A stretch of 64,000 nucleotides of DNA from Eilatimonas milleporae (GCF_003688555.1 NZ_REFR01000010.1:682001-746000), one strand, 5' to 3'; positions 43,248 to 52,921 are shown, numbered from the stretch's first letter. The notes: generated by a model from the letters alone, not told the origin. Numbers and translations: made by a program.

Positions 43248-44296
43248 CAGTGAGCGTCCATGACATGTTCGGGTTCAACCACACCCTGCCTTAGAAGACT
43301 GTGGCATAAAATCGTCTCGATCAGGTCTTCATGGGTCATGGACAGACTGCGGGCCGAGAAACTGGTGGCCTTCGTCGACCACAGGTTACAGCTCAGATTG
43401 ATTTCGATGAAATTGAGCGTGTCGGTCCCCGCGTCATACTTGAATTCCAGACGCCCGTAATCGAACGGCCATAATTCGGGCATCAAGGCGTTCGCCACAT
43501 CGGCCAGCCGACTCTCCATCGCGGGGTCTTTCAGGATATTCAGCATCACCGTGTCGCTGGGTTCCAGATGACGCTTTTGCCTGTATGACCGAATGGCGTC
43601 GGGATTGTTGGCATCGAAACGGACCACCGGCAGCATCCACGGCCCCCGCGCACCGATCACCGGCAAGGCCAGCTCCACCCCGGACACATAAGCCTCGACA
43701 ATCACATCATGGCCCTGGGCGTGCAGGTCTTCCATATGGGCACGGGCATCGTCCCATGTGGCAAAAAGCCCGATCCCCCACGACGCCGAACTGGCATTGG
43801 GTTTGACGACCAGCTTGGTCCAGTCAAAGGACGGCGGTGCGATTTCCAGTGCATCGCGCCGGTATATTTCCCAATCCGCCGTGGCGATACCCCGTGACCG
43901 CGCCACCAGCTTCATCAGATGCTTGTCGTCGCCCAGGCCCCGCAGAATGGGGCTTGCCCCCAGAAAAGGAACGCTGTGGAACATAGACAGCAGCGGGACC
44001 AGCATTTCGCTGTTCTGAAAACCGGCCCGGTTGAACAAGGTGACGACGAAATCGCAGTCCGGTTTTTCAAACATCCGTTCGATCCGGCCCGATGCCTCCA
44101 CTGTCAATCCGATGGCTTTCAGCGTGTCCCTGAGTTCACTATGGTAGGTTGCGTGACTGCCATCGACCGGGTCCGGTCTGCCATCCGATTCCGCCCATTT
44201 GGCCAGAAAAAGAAACCTGAGTTTTTCTTTCTGATCCGGCGCCAACTTCAAACAGTGATTGGGCTGCATGTACAAGATCCCCAACGCCGTGAACAT
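43247..44296 (-). CDS. ATP-grasp (D-Ala-D-Ala-ligase-like) protein
   Basis: A 349-residue ATP-grasp ligase. Nucleotide- and metal-binding parts: LVVKPNASSASWGIGLFATW, VIVEAYVSGVELALPVIGAR, and TLNFIEINLSCNLWS with the metal Glu and Asn. Related to D-alanine-D-alanine ligase. The N-terminal start is uncertain (ATGs at 44296 and 44269). Operon with the MobA-like gene. Together they could make an activated aminoacyl- or peptidyl-sugar, which is inference. Confidence 0.85.
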   Translation of the reverse strand: MFTALGILYMQPNHCLKLAPDQKEKLRFLFLAKWAESDGRPDPVDGSHATYHSELRDTLKAIGLTVEASGRIERMFEKPDCDFVVTLFNRAGFQNSEMLVPLLSMFHSVPFLGASPILRGLGDDKHLMKLVARSRGIATADWEIYRRDALEIAPPSFDWTKLVVKPNASSASWGIGLFATWDDARAHMEDLHAQGHDVIVEAYVSGVELALPVIGARGPWMLPVVRFDANNPDAIRSYRQKRHLEPSDTVMLNILKDPAMESRLADVANALMPELWPFDYGRLEFKYDAGTDTLNFIEINLSCNLWSTKATSFSARSLSMTHEDLIETILCHSLLRQGVVEPEHVMDAH

Positions 44297-44487
44297 CAGG
44301 CCTGACGGCCATCTTACAAGTCTACAGTGTCGCTAAAATGCCCGTGTGATCAGGTCAAGCTCTATTTAACCCAAAGTTATATTAAAACATCCGGGCGGAA
44401 CCGGGGCATTCGCGATGTTGACCCGGATCAAGGTAGTGCAATTCAATGGCATGGCATCCCTGAACAGGGAATTAAGGGGAAGCATCC

Positions 44488-45993
44488 ATGCTGAAACTGA
44501 AACGCATCGGGCTCGATACACACAGGCAAAATGTCGCCTTTATCGCGAGGACATGCCGCCCGTACCGGCCCGAGGACTTTCAGGCGCTGAAAAAAATAGA
44601 AATCCATCATACCGGCGACAGCATGCTCGCGACCCTGATCATATCGGATGACGGCAGCATTGTTGCCGACGACGAGCTTGGCCTGTCGGGGCCCGCCTTT
44701 GACCGTCTTGGCGCAGGGGAAGGGACGAGCGTCACCATAGCCCCGGCCGCGCCGCCCAAAAGCATGGAAGCGGTGCGGGCGAAAATGCGCGGCCATACCC
44801 TGAGCGACGGTGAAATCGACGTCGTCATCCGCGATATCTCGGGCCTGCGATACTCGGAAATGGAGATCGCCGCTTTTCTCATTGCCTCCGCCAGCTATAC
44901 GACGTCCCGGGAGATGCTGGCACTGACACAGTCGATGGCGCGGGTCGGCAACCGCCTGGACTGGTCATCCGATGTCATCGTGGACAAGCACTGCATTGGC
45001 GGCATTCCCGGCAACCGGACCTCCATGGTGGTGGTGCCGATTGTTGCCGCGCACGGTCTGATGATCCCGAAAACCTCATCGCGGGCGATCACATCGCCGG
45101 CCGGAACGGCGGATACGATGGAAGTGCTCGCCCGTGTCGATCTGTCCATCGCGGAGATGACCGAGGTGGTGCGGACACACAAAGGCTGTCTGGTCTGGGG
45201 CGGCCATGTCAATCTGTCACCGGCTGACGACATTCTGATTTCCGTTGAACGCCCGCTCAGGATCGACACGCGGGAACAGATGGTGGCTTCCATCCTGTCG
45301 AAGAAGCTGGCGGCCGGCTCCACGCATCTGCTGATCGACATTCCCGTCGGGCCGACGGCAAAAGTCCGCGATGCCGGGGAAGCCATGCGTGTGCGCAAGC
45401 TGTTTGAATATGTCGGTGATCGTATCGGGATCGATCTGCGTATTGTCGTCACCGATGCCCGGGAACCCGTCGGGCGCGGGATCGGCCCGGTTCTGGAAGC
45501 CCGGGACGTGATGGCCGTCCTGAACGGCCATGAGGATGCACCGACCGACCTGCGGGAGAAGTCGTTGCAGCTTGCCGGCAGGCTGCTTGATTTCGACCCG
45601 GCCCTGCGCGGCGGCACGGGATATGACCGGGCCCGCGATCTTCTCGACAGCGGGCGGGCACTGGCCACGATGGAGGCCATCATCGATGCCCAGGGCCGCC
45701 GCACGCCGCCGCCTCTCGGCACCCTGACCCGCGATATCCTCGCCCCCGTATCCGGCACGATCAGCGGCATCGATTGCTACAGGCTGGGCCGGATTGCCCG
45801 TCTGGCCGGCGCGCCGATGGATAAGGGCGCCGGGATCGACCTGTTGCGGAAAAACGGCGACCGGGTCGAAAAAGGCGAACCGCTTTATCGTATTCATGCC
45901 TGTGTCAAATCCGATTTTTCCTTTGCCCACGGGCTGGCGGATGAGGACAACGGCTATCGTCTGGACGTCGGCGCGGGGGCCCCGCCATGCTGA
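44488..45993 (+). CDS. AMP/thymidine phosphorylase family protein
   Basis: A 501-residue nucleoside-phosphorylase-type enzyme of the long (archaeal AMP phosphorylase-like) group. The ~85-residue N-terminal extension typical of AMP phosphorylases is present. Conserved core: [40 protein letters not shown], and [23 protein letters not shown] phosphorylase turns NMP and phosphate into ribose-1,5-bisphosphate and base. Bacterial members are often annotated thymidine phosphorylase. AAGGGGA lies eight bases upstream. Overlaps the PRPP-synthase-family gene by seven bases. Confidence 0.93.
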   Translation: MLKLKRIGLDTHRQNVAFIARTCRPYRPEDFQALKKIEIHHTGDSMLATLIISDDGSIVADDELGLSGPAFDRLGAGEGTSVTIAPAAPPKSMEAVRAKMRGHTLSDGEIDVVIRDISGLRYSEMEIAAFLIASASYTTSREMLALTQSMARVGNRLDWSSDVIVDKHCIGGIPGNRTSMVVVPIVAAHGLMIPKTSSRAITSPAGTADTMEVLARVDLSIAEMTEVVRTHKGCLVWGGHVNLSPADDILISVERPLRIDTREQMVASILSKKLAAGSTHLLIDIPVGPTAKVRDAGEAMRVRKLFEYVGDRIGIDLRIVVTDAREPVGRGIGPVLEARDVMAVLNGHEDAPTDLREKSLQLAGRLLDFDPALRGGTGYDRARDLLDSGRALATMEAIIDAQGRRTPPPLGTLTRDILAPVSGTISGIDCYRLGRIARLAGAPMDKGAGIDLLRKNGDRVEKGEPLYRIHACVKSDFSFAHGLADEDNGYRLDVGAGAPPC

Positions 45994-46916
45994 CAAAGGC
46001 TATCTATGCCCCGCCGTATGCGGCGGAAAAGGGCGCCGTCCTTGCGGGCGCCGTGGATTTGCCCTTCATCCCGCTGGAACATCACCGTTTCCCGGACGGC
46101 GAAATCCGGGTCAGGGCGTATCCTCCGGCAGCAGCCGCGGTTCTCTTCGCGCCGCTGCACCGACCGGATGACAAACTGGCCGCCCTGCTCTTCGCGGCGG
46201 CGGCGTTACGGGATCAGGGATCGCGGCATATAACGCTGATCGCGCCCTATCTGTGCTATATGCGCCAGGATACGGCCTTTCGCGAGGGCGAAGCTGTCAG
46301 CCAGCGGGTAATCGGCAAGATACTGGCGGAGAGCTTCGATCACATCATCGCGGTGGAGCCGCATTTGCACCGCACCGCCAGTCTGGGCGCGGTGTTTCCC
46401 GGCATCCATGCGACCGCTGTCGCGGGGGCTCCGGCACTGATCGACCTGCTGCGCCGTGAGACCGTCGCGGACAGCACGCTGCTGGTCGGACCGGACTCCG
46501 AAGCCCGCCCCTGGGTCGAGGCCGTTGCCGGCCCCCTTGGGCTGGACTGCCTGACAGCGGACAAAACCAGACACGGTGACCTCAGCGTACAGATCACATT
46601 GCCGCAAAACGCCGTCATCAGGGGGCGCCGTGTCATTCTCGTCGACGATATGGTCTCGACCGGGGGGACCCTGGCCCGTACCGCGACCCTGCTGCGCAGT
46701 GCCGGCGCGTCTGGTGTGGAGGCGGTGGTTGTTCACGCCCTGTGCTCTGACAGCGATATGGCGCGCCTGCGCGACGCCGGCATCGACCGGCTGCGATCCT
46801 GCGATACGGTCCCGCACAGCAGCAATGCCGCCTCCATCATTCCGGTCCTGGCCGACGTTCTGTGCAAAACGGGTGCAAACGATCAGACCGGCGGCGAAGA
46901 CGATAGGGACCGGTAA
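45987..46916 (+). CDS. Ribose-phosphate pyrophosphokinase family protein
   Basis: A 309-residue PRPP-synthase-family protein. [45 protein letters not shown] and the PRPP loop [20 protein letters not shown] are all present. Divergent from housekeeping Prs, so probably a specialised paralogue. It overlaps the phosphorylase gene and precedes the beta-CASP nuclease gene by 24 bases: a single operon devoted to ribose-phosphate or nucleotide salvage. Confidence 0.92.
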   Translation: MLTKAIYAPPYAAEKGAVLAGAVDLPFIPLEHHRFPDGEIRVRAYPPAAAAVLFAPLHRPDDKLAALLFAAAALRDQGSRHITLIAPYLCYMRQDTAFREGEAVSQRVIGKILAESFDHIIAVEPHLHRTASLGAVFPGIHATAVAGAPALIDLLRRETVADSTLLVGPDSEARPWVEAVAGPLGLDCLTADKTRHGDLSVQITLPQNAVIRGRRVILVDDMVSTGGTLARTATLLRSAGASGVEAVVVHALCSDSDMARLRDAGIDRLRSCDTVPHSSNAASIIPVLADVLCKTGANDQTGGEDDRDR

Positions 46917-46940
46917 ACGCATCCCTCCGGAAGCAATGAC

Positions 46941-48566
46941 ATGACGATTGAACTGACATTTTGCGGTGCCGCCCAGACAGTGACAGGGTCCTGTTTCTGG
47001 ATCCGGACGGCAAAAACCCAGTTTCTGGTGGACTGCGGCATGTTTCAGGGCCCGAAATCCTTGAAAGCCCTGAACTATGGTGCCTTCCCCTTCGATCCGG
47101 CGGCACTGGATTTCGTCCTGCTGACGCATGCGCACACCGACCACGCCGGCCTGATCCCGCGCCTGATCCGCATGGGCTTTGACGGCCCGGTCTATGCCAC
47201 CCGGGGCACACGCGACCTCTTGAGTTACATGTTGCCGGACAGCGGGCACATTCAGGAAATGGAGGTCACCTTTCTGAACCGTCGCCGCGCCCGGCGCGGC
47301 CTGCCGGAGGTCGCGACGATCTACACCCGTGAACAGGGGGACGCCGCGATCAACTGTTTCCGTCCCGTCCCATACGAGACCTGGCTGGAACCGGCCGCCG
47401 GTGTCCGTGTGCGGTTCTGGAATGCCGGACATATCCTGGGATCGGCCTCGATCGAGTTGGAAATGGCGACGGAGCGTCCCCCGGACAGACAGTTGCGCCT
47501 GCTGTTTTCAGGGGATATCGGCCCCGAACACAAGCTGTTTCATCCCGACCCGAAAGCGCCGGAAAACTGGGATTATGTTATCTGCGAGGCGACATATGGC
47601 GGGCGCGGACGGGCCGATCTGTCCGCCGGTGAACGCCGAAACCGTCTGGGGGATATCGTCCGCCGTGCCCTCGGCAGGAACGGTGTGCTGGTCATTCCCG
47701 CGTTCGCCATTGAAAGAACACAGGAACTGCTGGCGGATCTCGCCATTCTCCTGTCGGAGCGGGGCATTCCACAGGTCCCGGTTTTTCTGGACTCTCCCCT
47801 GGCGATCCGGGCAACCGGCATTTTCGACGATCATGCCGACGGCTTCGAAGATGTCGGCATGACAGCCTCGGCCTTCCGTCATCCCAGCTTTCACTTCACG
47901 GAAAGCGTGGCCCAGAGCCGTGCCATAGAACGCTACACAAGCGGCGTGATCATCATCGCCGCCAGTGGCATGTGTGACGCCGGACGTATCCGGCACCATC
48001 TGAAAAATCATCTGTGGCGGGACAATGCGACCATTCTGCTCACCGGATATCAGGCGCCCGGCACTTTGGGCCGCTTTCTGCAGGACGGCGCACGAACGGT
48101 CCGCATTCAGGGGGAAGATATCCGCGTCAAAGCGGACATCCGGTCGATCGACTTCTATTCAGGCCATGCCGACGGTGACAGTCTGGTGCGCTGGATTCAG
48201 GGCCGGCAACCGATCAAACGGGGACTGTTTCTCGTCCACGGTGAAGAAAACGGCCTGAACGCCCTGAAAACGGCCATTGCGGAGGGCGGTTTTCCCGAAG
48301 ACCGCATTGTGCTGCCACGGCTGGACGACAGCTTCCAGCTGCTGGGGGAAGCCGTCCGGCCGGAACTGAAGAAAGCCCCGCGCCGTCTGGCGCCCGACGT
48401 CGTCGGCCGGCCGGACTGGCACAATCACCTGACACGGCTTTCAATCACGTTGCGCGACATGCTGGAAGACGCACCGGACGAAAAGACACGTACCCGTATC
48501 CTGAAACGGCTGGACCGGGCGGTTGAGGATGCCTGGGCCCATATGCCGCCGTCTGAAAAGCACTGA
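46941..48566 (+). CDS. Beta-CASP MBL-fold ribonuclease
   Basis: A 541-residue metallo-beta-lactamase fold protein with beta-CASP and RNA-specificity regions. Motifs: FVLLTHAHTDHAGLIPRLIR (HxHxDH), NAGHILGSASIELE, FSGDIGP, VIIIAASGMCDAGRIRHHL (beta-CASP) and IDFYSGHADGDSLVRWIQ (C-terminal His motif). Related to CPSF-73 and archaeal aCPSF RNases. GGAAG is nine bases upstream. The last gene of the phosphorylase operon, it could supply nucleotides from RNA. Confidence 0.93.
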   Translation: MTIELTFCGAAQTVTGSCFWIRTAKTQFLVDCGMFQGPKSLKALNYGAFPFDPAALDFVLLTHAHTDHAGLIPRLIRMGFDGPVYATRGTRDLLSYMLPDSGHIQEMEVTFLNRRRARRGLPEVATIYTREQGDAAINCFRPVPYETWLEPAAGVRVRFWNAGHILGSASIELEMATERPPDRQLRLLFSGDIGPEHKLFHPDPKAPENWDYVICEATYGGRGRADLSAGERRNRLGDIVRRALGRNGVLVIPAFAIERTQELLADLAILLSERGIPQVPVFLDSPLAIRATGIFDDHADGFEDVGMTASAFRHPSFHFTESVAQSRAIERYTSGVIIIAASGMCDAGRIRHHLKNHLWRDNATILLTGYQAPGTLGRFLQDGARTVRIQGEDIRVKADIRSIDFYSGHADGDSLVRWIQGRQPIKRGLFLVHGEENGLNALKTAIAEGGFPEDRIVLPRLDDSFQLLGEAVRPELKKAPRRLAPDVVGRPDWHNHLTRLSITLRDMLEDAPDEKTRTRILKRLDRAVEDAWAHMPPSEKH

Positions 48567-48594
48567 CACCGCTCCGGATGCGACCCCGAATGCA

Positions 48595-48625
48595 GGCACC
48601 CCGCGGGAAAAGCCCGCAGGGTGCC
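48595..48625. terminator. Hairpin after the beta-CASP gene
   Basis: GGCACCCCGCGGG with CCCGCAGGGTGCC, a 13-bp stem with one mismatch and a 5-base loop. It separates the converging beta-CASP and metalloprotease genes. No U tail. Confidence 0.5.
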
Positions 48626-48666
48626 GAATGTTCGATGCGATTTAAGGAATTCGGTCGAAACCGCTT

Positions 48667-50340
48667 CTAGTCATCGTCATCATTGTCATCATCATCGTCG
48701 TCATCCCGGCCACGGCCTTTGCCGAGCTTTTTGTTACACATGTAGAACAAAAGCTCATAGTCACCGAAACGCAGGTCACCGTTCCCCGTTTCATCCAATG
48801 GGAACGGGTCGAGTATGCCGTCGCCATTCGTATCGAGGAAAACGAAATTGGGTGCCTCCACCTGGAGGATATAGTCCCCTCTGGACGGCAGATGCGCATC
48901 GAAGATAAGCGGATCGAATGGCTCGAACGTCTGGATGTTGGAGGCGATTTCCGTCAGGGAGCCATCGGCCTCTTCAAAGAAAAGGGTCATGGCACCGATC
49001 ACCGGGTTCACGAAACGATCATCGGAAAAGGACACCATTTCGATATTCATGAACTCGCCCGGTTTCCCTTTGATGCGGTAGCTGTCGACCTCCCCGGTCT
49101 GGGCGATATCGGCCAGAATGACACTGGCGGAGACTTTCAGCCTTTTGTCGGCATTGACGCCTTCGATGATGGTGTTCGGAACTCGCAGTCTTTTCAGTTT
49201 GACCCTGCGGCTGTCGTCATCGTCATCATCGTCGTCGTCATCCCCTTCACCGCCGCCCGTGACCTGATCTTCGCGGAATAGCCGCCCGCGTTCCGCCACG
49301 GACACCTTGATCGCCGACCGCTCGGAGAAGAAACGGTCGGTGATGGTGCTGCCTGTCAGGGTCAGGCCGACACTCGCACCGGATGCCATGGTATGCAGAA
49401 CCGTTTCGGTGGCATCCTGGGGCCCCTCGAAAACGGGAATGAAATCCCCCGGTGCCGGCACCCCGGTTGACGGCAGGCCCGCGCCCGGCGCACCGAAGGA
49501 ATCATGGTGCCGCAATCCCTGAATATGGCCGATTTCATGGGCGCCGGTATTGGAAGACTGGTTGACGACGGCCTCGGACACCTTGTCGAACAGGTTTGTC
49601 GCATCCGCCGGAATGCCGGAGAGATTTGAGAACAGTCCCCCCGATGGGTCCAACTGGGCCAGAAATTCCCACAGGCTGGCGTCGGCAAAGGCACCGTCAG
49701 CCCGGTTCTGGTTGCGGAAATCGATATTATCCGCCCGCCCGAACAGAATGCTTATACCGCCGGTCGGAAAAACGGTGATGTTGCCGGCATCATTATCCCC
49801 GAAGCGCAATGTGGTGAACGCGCCGCTTGTGGGCTGTTGCTGCGTGAACTCGTAATTGAATTCGGCATAATCCGCCTCGATACGCGCCTGGATGGTATCC
49901 CGCTCGGCCGGTGTATACAGATGGTCGGTAAAAATACCGAAAATCGTTCCATCCGAATTCAATACCGGAAAGGTCGGCGCCCCGCCGGCATCGAAATCAA
50001 GAAAGACGACCTGGGGCGCATCCTTGCCACCGTCATCGTCGTCGTCGTCATCATCATCGTCGTCGTCATCGTCATCATCGTCACTGCTGCCACGGCCATC
50101 GCCACCGGAACCGCCGGCGCCATCCTGCAATGCGGCACGGCGCGCGCGTTCCTGCGCCAGAAAATCGGCCAGCTCGGCCTCAGACGTGAAGTTCAACATG
50201 CCACAGGCACTTCTTGGACAATCATCCGACTGGATGCGGTATCCTGTGATTTGAATATCCGACTCTGTCTCGGCCGTCAGCAGGCCGGGCCAGAAAACGG
50301 CAAGCGCAAGTCCGCTCCCCGATAGCAGCAGTTTTTTCAT
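48667..50340 (-). CDS. Secreted metzincin-like protease with poly-Asp tracts
   Basis: A 557-residue exported protein (signal LALAVFWPGLLTAETE). The zinc site is NTGAHEIGHIQGLRHHDSF, matching HExxHxxGxxH, with a plausible Met-turn VLHTMASGAS downstream. Three acidic homopolymer tracts occur: 17 Asp at residues ~87-103, about 10 Asp near 370-380, and an Asp-rich C-terminus. A calcium-loop-like DTNGDGILD lies near the end. Asp codons are mixed GAC/GAT, producing a microsatellite-like DNA at 50030-50090. Probably a calcium-dependent extracellular protease. AGAGGG precedes the ATG. Confidence 0.88.
   Translation of the reverse strand: MKKLLLSGSGLALAVFWPGLLTAETESDIQITGYRIQSDDCPRSACGMLNFTSEAELADFLAQERARRAALQDGAGGSGGDGRGSSDDDDDDDDDDDDDDDDDGGKDAPQVVFLDFDAGGAPTFPVLNSDGTIFGIFTDHLYTPAERDTIQARIEADYAEFNYEFTQQQPTSGAFTTLRFGDNDAGNITVFPTGGISILFGRADNIDFRNQNRADGAFADASLWEFLAQLDPSGGLFSNLSGIPADATNLFDKVSEAVVNQSSNTGAHEIGHIQGLRHHDSFGAPGAGLPSTGVPAPGDFIPVFEGPQDATETVLHTMASGASVGLTLTGSTITDRFFSERSAIKVSVAERGRLFREDQVTGGGEGDDDDDDDDDDSRRVKLKRLRVPNTIIEGVNADKRLKVSASVILADIAQTGEVDSYRIKGKPGEFMNIEMVSFSDDRFVNPVIGAMTLFFEEADGSLTEIASNIQTFEPFDPLIFDAHLPSRGDYILQVEAPNFVFLDTNGDGILDPFPLDETGNGDLRFGDYELLFYMCNKKLGKGRGRDDDDDDDNDDDD
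50034..50092. repeat. Trinucleotide (TCG/TCA)n tract coding poly-Asp
   Basis: About 17-19 triplets of TCG, TCA or TCATCA on the plus strand, read as Asp codons in the metalloprotease. Shorter tracts of the same kind lie at 48669-48704 and ~49211-49240. Such tracts are prone to slippage in whole codons. Confidence 0.9.
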
Positions 50341-50491
50341 GGAACCCTCTTCTTGCTATAGGTGTAAATCAGCCCACTAAAAACAATAAATAGATGTAAA
50401 AATAAACTTATGATATAAATTATAGATGGTAAAGGTTTTCTCTACACATCAGAAAATTGTGCTATAAGCCAATATTGCCAAGGAGCCGACC

Positions 50492-51160
50492 ATGCACTTT
50501 TTCGCTCGGACTTTTGCTGTGGGAATGGCTGTGATGATGGCGCTTTCCCTGCCGTCAAAAGCGGATACGCCGTCCCCCTGCCCCGAGCCGCCGGCAAGCG
50601 CCATTGCCGATGTGGATACCCTGATCGCACGCTCCAGCCGGATCGCTCTGGTCACGCTGGATGCCTGGACCGGCGCCAAGCCCGATTTTGACGCCTATAA
50701 ACGGCGGGCCCGCGAAAAGGAGGACCACCGGGAAAAGACCCCTCAGGGACTGGACAGGACAACGGCGCAATTGCCCCATTACCGCCTGACGGTTGTGGAA
50801 ATGCTGAAAGGTCCGTCGGATGTCGGCAGCATTTTGCAGGCCGGCGCCGCCCCTGCCCCCAAAGGGGCCGTTGCCAGAATTGCCGCGGGACGAAAACCCT
50901 GGGATGAAAGCGGCGACTACCGCAAACGGATCGATATGGATTTTGATGCGCATGAAGACGACCGCTTCTGGAGCGATGCCCGCACCGGCCGGGTCCGGTT
51001 CGGCACCGGGTGTTCCCTGCAACCGCAGTTTCTTGCCGGCACACGGTATCTGCTGTTCGTCGGCCCGCCGCATGTCAAGGCCTATGAGGCTGTGCCCGCC
51101 GACGATGACCGCTGGCTGGCTTATGTCCGCGAACGTCTCAGGGATGGGAGAGCGTCGTAA
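50492..51160 (+). CDS. Secreted protein, possible NTR/TIMP-like fold
   Basis: A 222-residue protein with a signal peptide (GMAVMMALSLPSKADT) and conserved-looking Cys (SPCPEP; GTGCSLQPQF). The segments PHYRLTVVEMLKGPSDVGSI and CSLQPQFLAGTRYLLFVGPP follow the beta-strand order of bacterial NTR/TIMP-like proteins (V-E-x-L-K-G, later C..F..G..YLLF). The fold is a guess. It is divergent from the metzincin gene, with 151 bases between, so an inhibitor or partner role is possible. AAGGAG is six bases before the ATG. Confidence 0.75.
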   Translation: MHFFARTFAVGMAVMMALSLPSKADTPSPCPEPPASAIADVDTLIARSSRIALVTLDAWTGAKPDFDAYKRRAREKEDHREKTPQGLDRTTAQLPHYRLTVVEMLKGPSDVGSILQAGAAPAPKGAVARIAAGRKPWDESGDYRKRIDMDFDAHEDDRFWSDARTGRVRFGTGCSLQPQFLAGTRYLLFVGPPHVKAYEAVPADDDRWLAYVRERLRDGRAS

Positions 51161-51194
51161 AGCGCGCGAACCGCGCCACCCGCGACAGAGCGAC

Positions 51195-51377
51195 ATGATG
51201 GCAAGGCCGACCCCTTCCCTGAAAAAACAATGCGTTCACGGACAAGACTATGAAAAAGCCCTGGTTGAGCGGACATTCACGGGGCAACAGATTATGCCTG
51301 ATATCGTCCCGGTGCCCCTGCGGGGCGAAAAATATTTCTTGACCCGCGACCGGATTGACCGCATTTTTGATGTATAG
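51195..51377 (+). CDS. Doubtful small ORF
   Basis: 60 residues ending VPLRGEKYFLTRDRIDRIFDV. No clear ribosome-binding site; composition is acceptable. Listed for completeness, could be spurious. Confidence 0.2.
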   Translation: MMARPTPSLKKQCVHGQDYEKALVERTFTGQQIMPDIVPVPLRGEKYFLTRDRIDRIFDV

Positions 51378-51722
51378 ACAGCGATCATGGACAGGTGCAC
51401 CCGCGGGGACAGGATGGTTCCGGCGGTTTTTTTATTGCCGCTCCGTCAAAAGCCGTATGGGACATGCCTGCGGAACCAGACAACGGCATGTATTGTCCAT
51501 CCCGGAGGATCAAAAGAGACGCCGGACATGGAATAGCCCTGTCATGCAAACATGTCGTCATGGCCCGGACCATCGCATTCATGGACGTTCGGCATGAGAG
51601 GCGCGTCCTCCCGATCACATCCGGAATAGAGCCCAATCTCCGGCACCAAAGGGGGTGGTCGACCTTGTGCACCTTTGCCTGTTTTTGTAGATGGCGGATA
51701 TTTCCACGGTACACATAAGCAA

Positions 51723-52208
51723 ATGACAAACACCCTGCACACCAAGTCGATACCCGACCTGCTGGCCCTTCATGCCGACGTGATGGAGGAATTGCGGACA
51801 CGTGGCGTCGTGCGCTCGTCAAACAACCCAACCGGCGACCTTGCCGAATACATATTCTGTAAAACTTTCGGATGGACGCAAGAAGGCAATTCCGCCAAGG
51901 CCTTTGATGCAACGGGCAGCGACGGAACACGGTATCAGATCAAGGGACGGCGTATTCATCGCCGTAACACATCACGGCAATTGTCCGCTATCCGCGACTT
52001 CGATGGGTTTGACATCCTCGCCGCCGTTCTGTTCGACGACAGATTCTGCATCACGCAGGCGGCATTGATACCCGTGCCTCTCGTCCGGGATCGCTCGACT
52101 TATGTCAAGCACACAAACAGCCACAGATTCATGCTGTGCGACGAGGTATGGGACGTTCCTGGCGTCATCGACGTGACCGAGCGCCTGCGCGCCATCAGTT
52201 GGGACTAA
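51723..52208 (+). CDS. DUF6998-like protein, restriction-endonuclease fold suspected
   Basis: A 161-residue protein. TGDLAEYIFCKTFGW, then DATGSDGTRYQIKGRRIHRR, has the E...D-x(n)-(Q/E)xK spacing of PD-(D/E)xK nucleases. It resembles DUF6998 as I recall it. The ATG at 51723 gives MTNTLHTKSIPDLL; the frame extends to 51675. It converges with, and overlaps by four bases, the Abi/HEPN gene. Nuclease activity is inference. Confidence 0.75.
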   Translation: MTNTLHTKSIPDLLALHADVMEELRTRGVVRSSNNPTGDLAEYIFCKTFGWTQEGNSAKAFDATGSDGTRYQIKGRRIHRRNTSRQLSAIRDFDGFDILAAVLFDDRFCITQAALIPVPLVRDRSTYVKHTNSHRFMLCDEVWDVPGVIDVTERLRAISWD

Positions 52209-52921
52209 GCCCGTTCCTGCTGCTCCTGAAATGTCTCGACAAGAAAGGTGGCAATCGCGCCGGCCGTGTTGACAGCAAGGCTGGCATGGCGCGGCGAGGG
52301 TCTTACGGGCGACTTGCCGCCGCGTCCATGCGAGTCAGACAGCCGATTGCGTAAAGTCCCAATGCCGTTGACAAGGTTCGCGGCACTTCCGAGGATCTCC
52401 TTGATCGGCCTTTCTGTGTGCTGATTTGGCGCGAGGCTCAACGCTTTCGCGACACTCGCATACAGCTTGGGTAAATCTTCTCTTTCGCTGTAAGTCAGGC
52501 TCATCTCATCCAGAATGCGCTTGGTGACTGTCTCAAGCAGGGTCCGTGCGGCCGTGATCGCACCTTCTGGATCAGTATTGCGCCGGGAAAGAGCCTTCTG
52601 CCAAACGGCATGAACACTGTCCACATCGAACGTTTCCAATGTATCGGAAGCAATCTTGTCAACCGGTGCAGTGTTCCGCCCCTCCAGATGATCCATCAGG
52701 GGCGTGAAAGCATCGTTGATAATTTGCCGCCGTTGCTCATAGGTGTCCGCCTCCTGCTTGATATAGGGCCAAAAAGCATTGAGGCTGTGATGGGTGCGCA
52801 CGAATGGCGGAAGAAGATTAGATATGATAGGATCGGCCATAAACTCACGGCGTAAGTGTTCATAAATATGGCCAGCATTTGAGCCGCCCGTAGCCGCCTC
52901 AATCAGGATACTCTCCATCAT
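52205..52921 (-). CDS. Abortive-infection (Abi-C) HEPN protein
   Basis: A 238-residue protein. The C-terminal half has the Abi-C/HEPN pattern: AITAARTLLETVTKRILDEM, LPKLYASVAKAL, NGIGTLRNRLSDSHGRGG (the RN-x(4-6)-H RNase motif) and RHASLAVNTAGAIATFLVE. Known relatives act as RNases in phage defence. The N-terminal ~100 residues are helical and without a known domain. Convergent with the DUF6998-like gene. Confidence 0.85.
   Translation of the reverse strand: MMESILIEAATGGSNAGHIYEHLRREFMADPIISNLLPPFVRTHHSLNAFWPYIKQEADTYEQRRQIINDAFTPLMDHLEGRNTAPVDKIASDTLETFDVDSVHAVWQKALSRRNTDPEGAITAARTLLETVTKRILDEMSLTYSEREDLPKLYASVAKALSLAPNQHTERPIKEILGSAANLVNGIGTLRNRLSDSHGRGGKSPVRPSPRHASLAVNTAGAIATFLVETFQEQQERA

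Noticed and set aside
46206-47432. 408-codon minus-strand frame across the PRPP-family and beta-CASP genes
   Set aside because: Both plus-strand genes carry complete motifs; the antisense frame has none.
50034-50092. Triplet tract as a CRISPR or non-coding repeat
   Set aside because: It is in frame inside the secreted metalloprotease and simply encodes aspartate.
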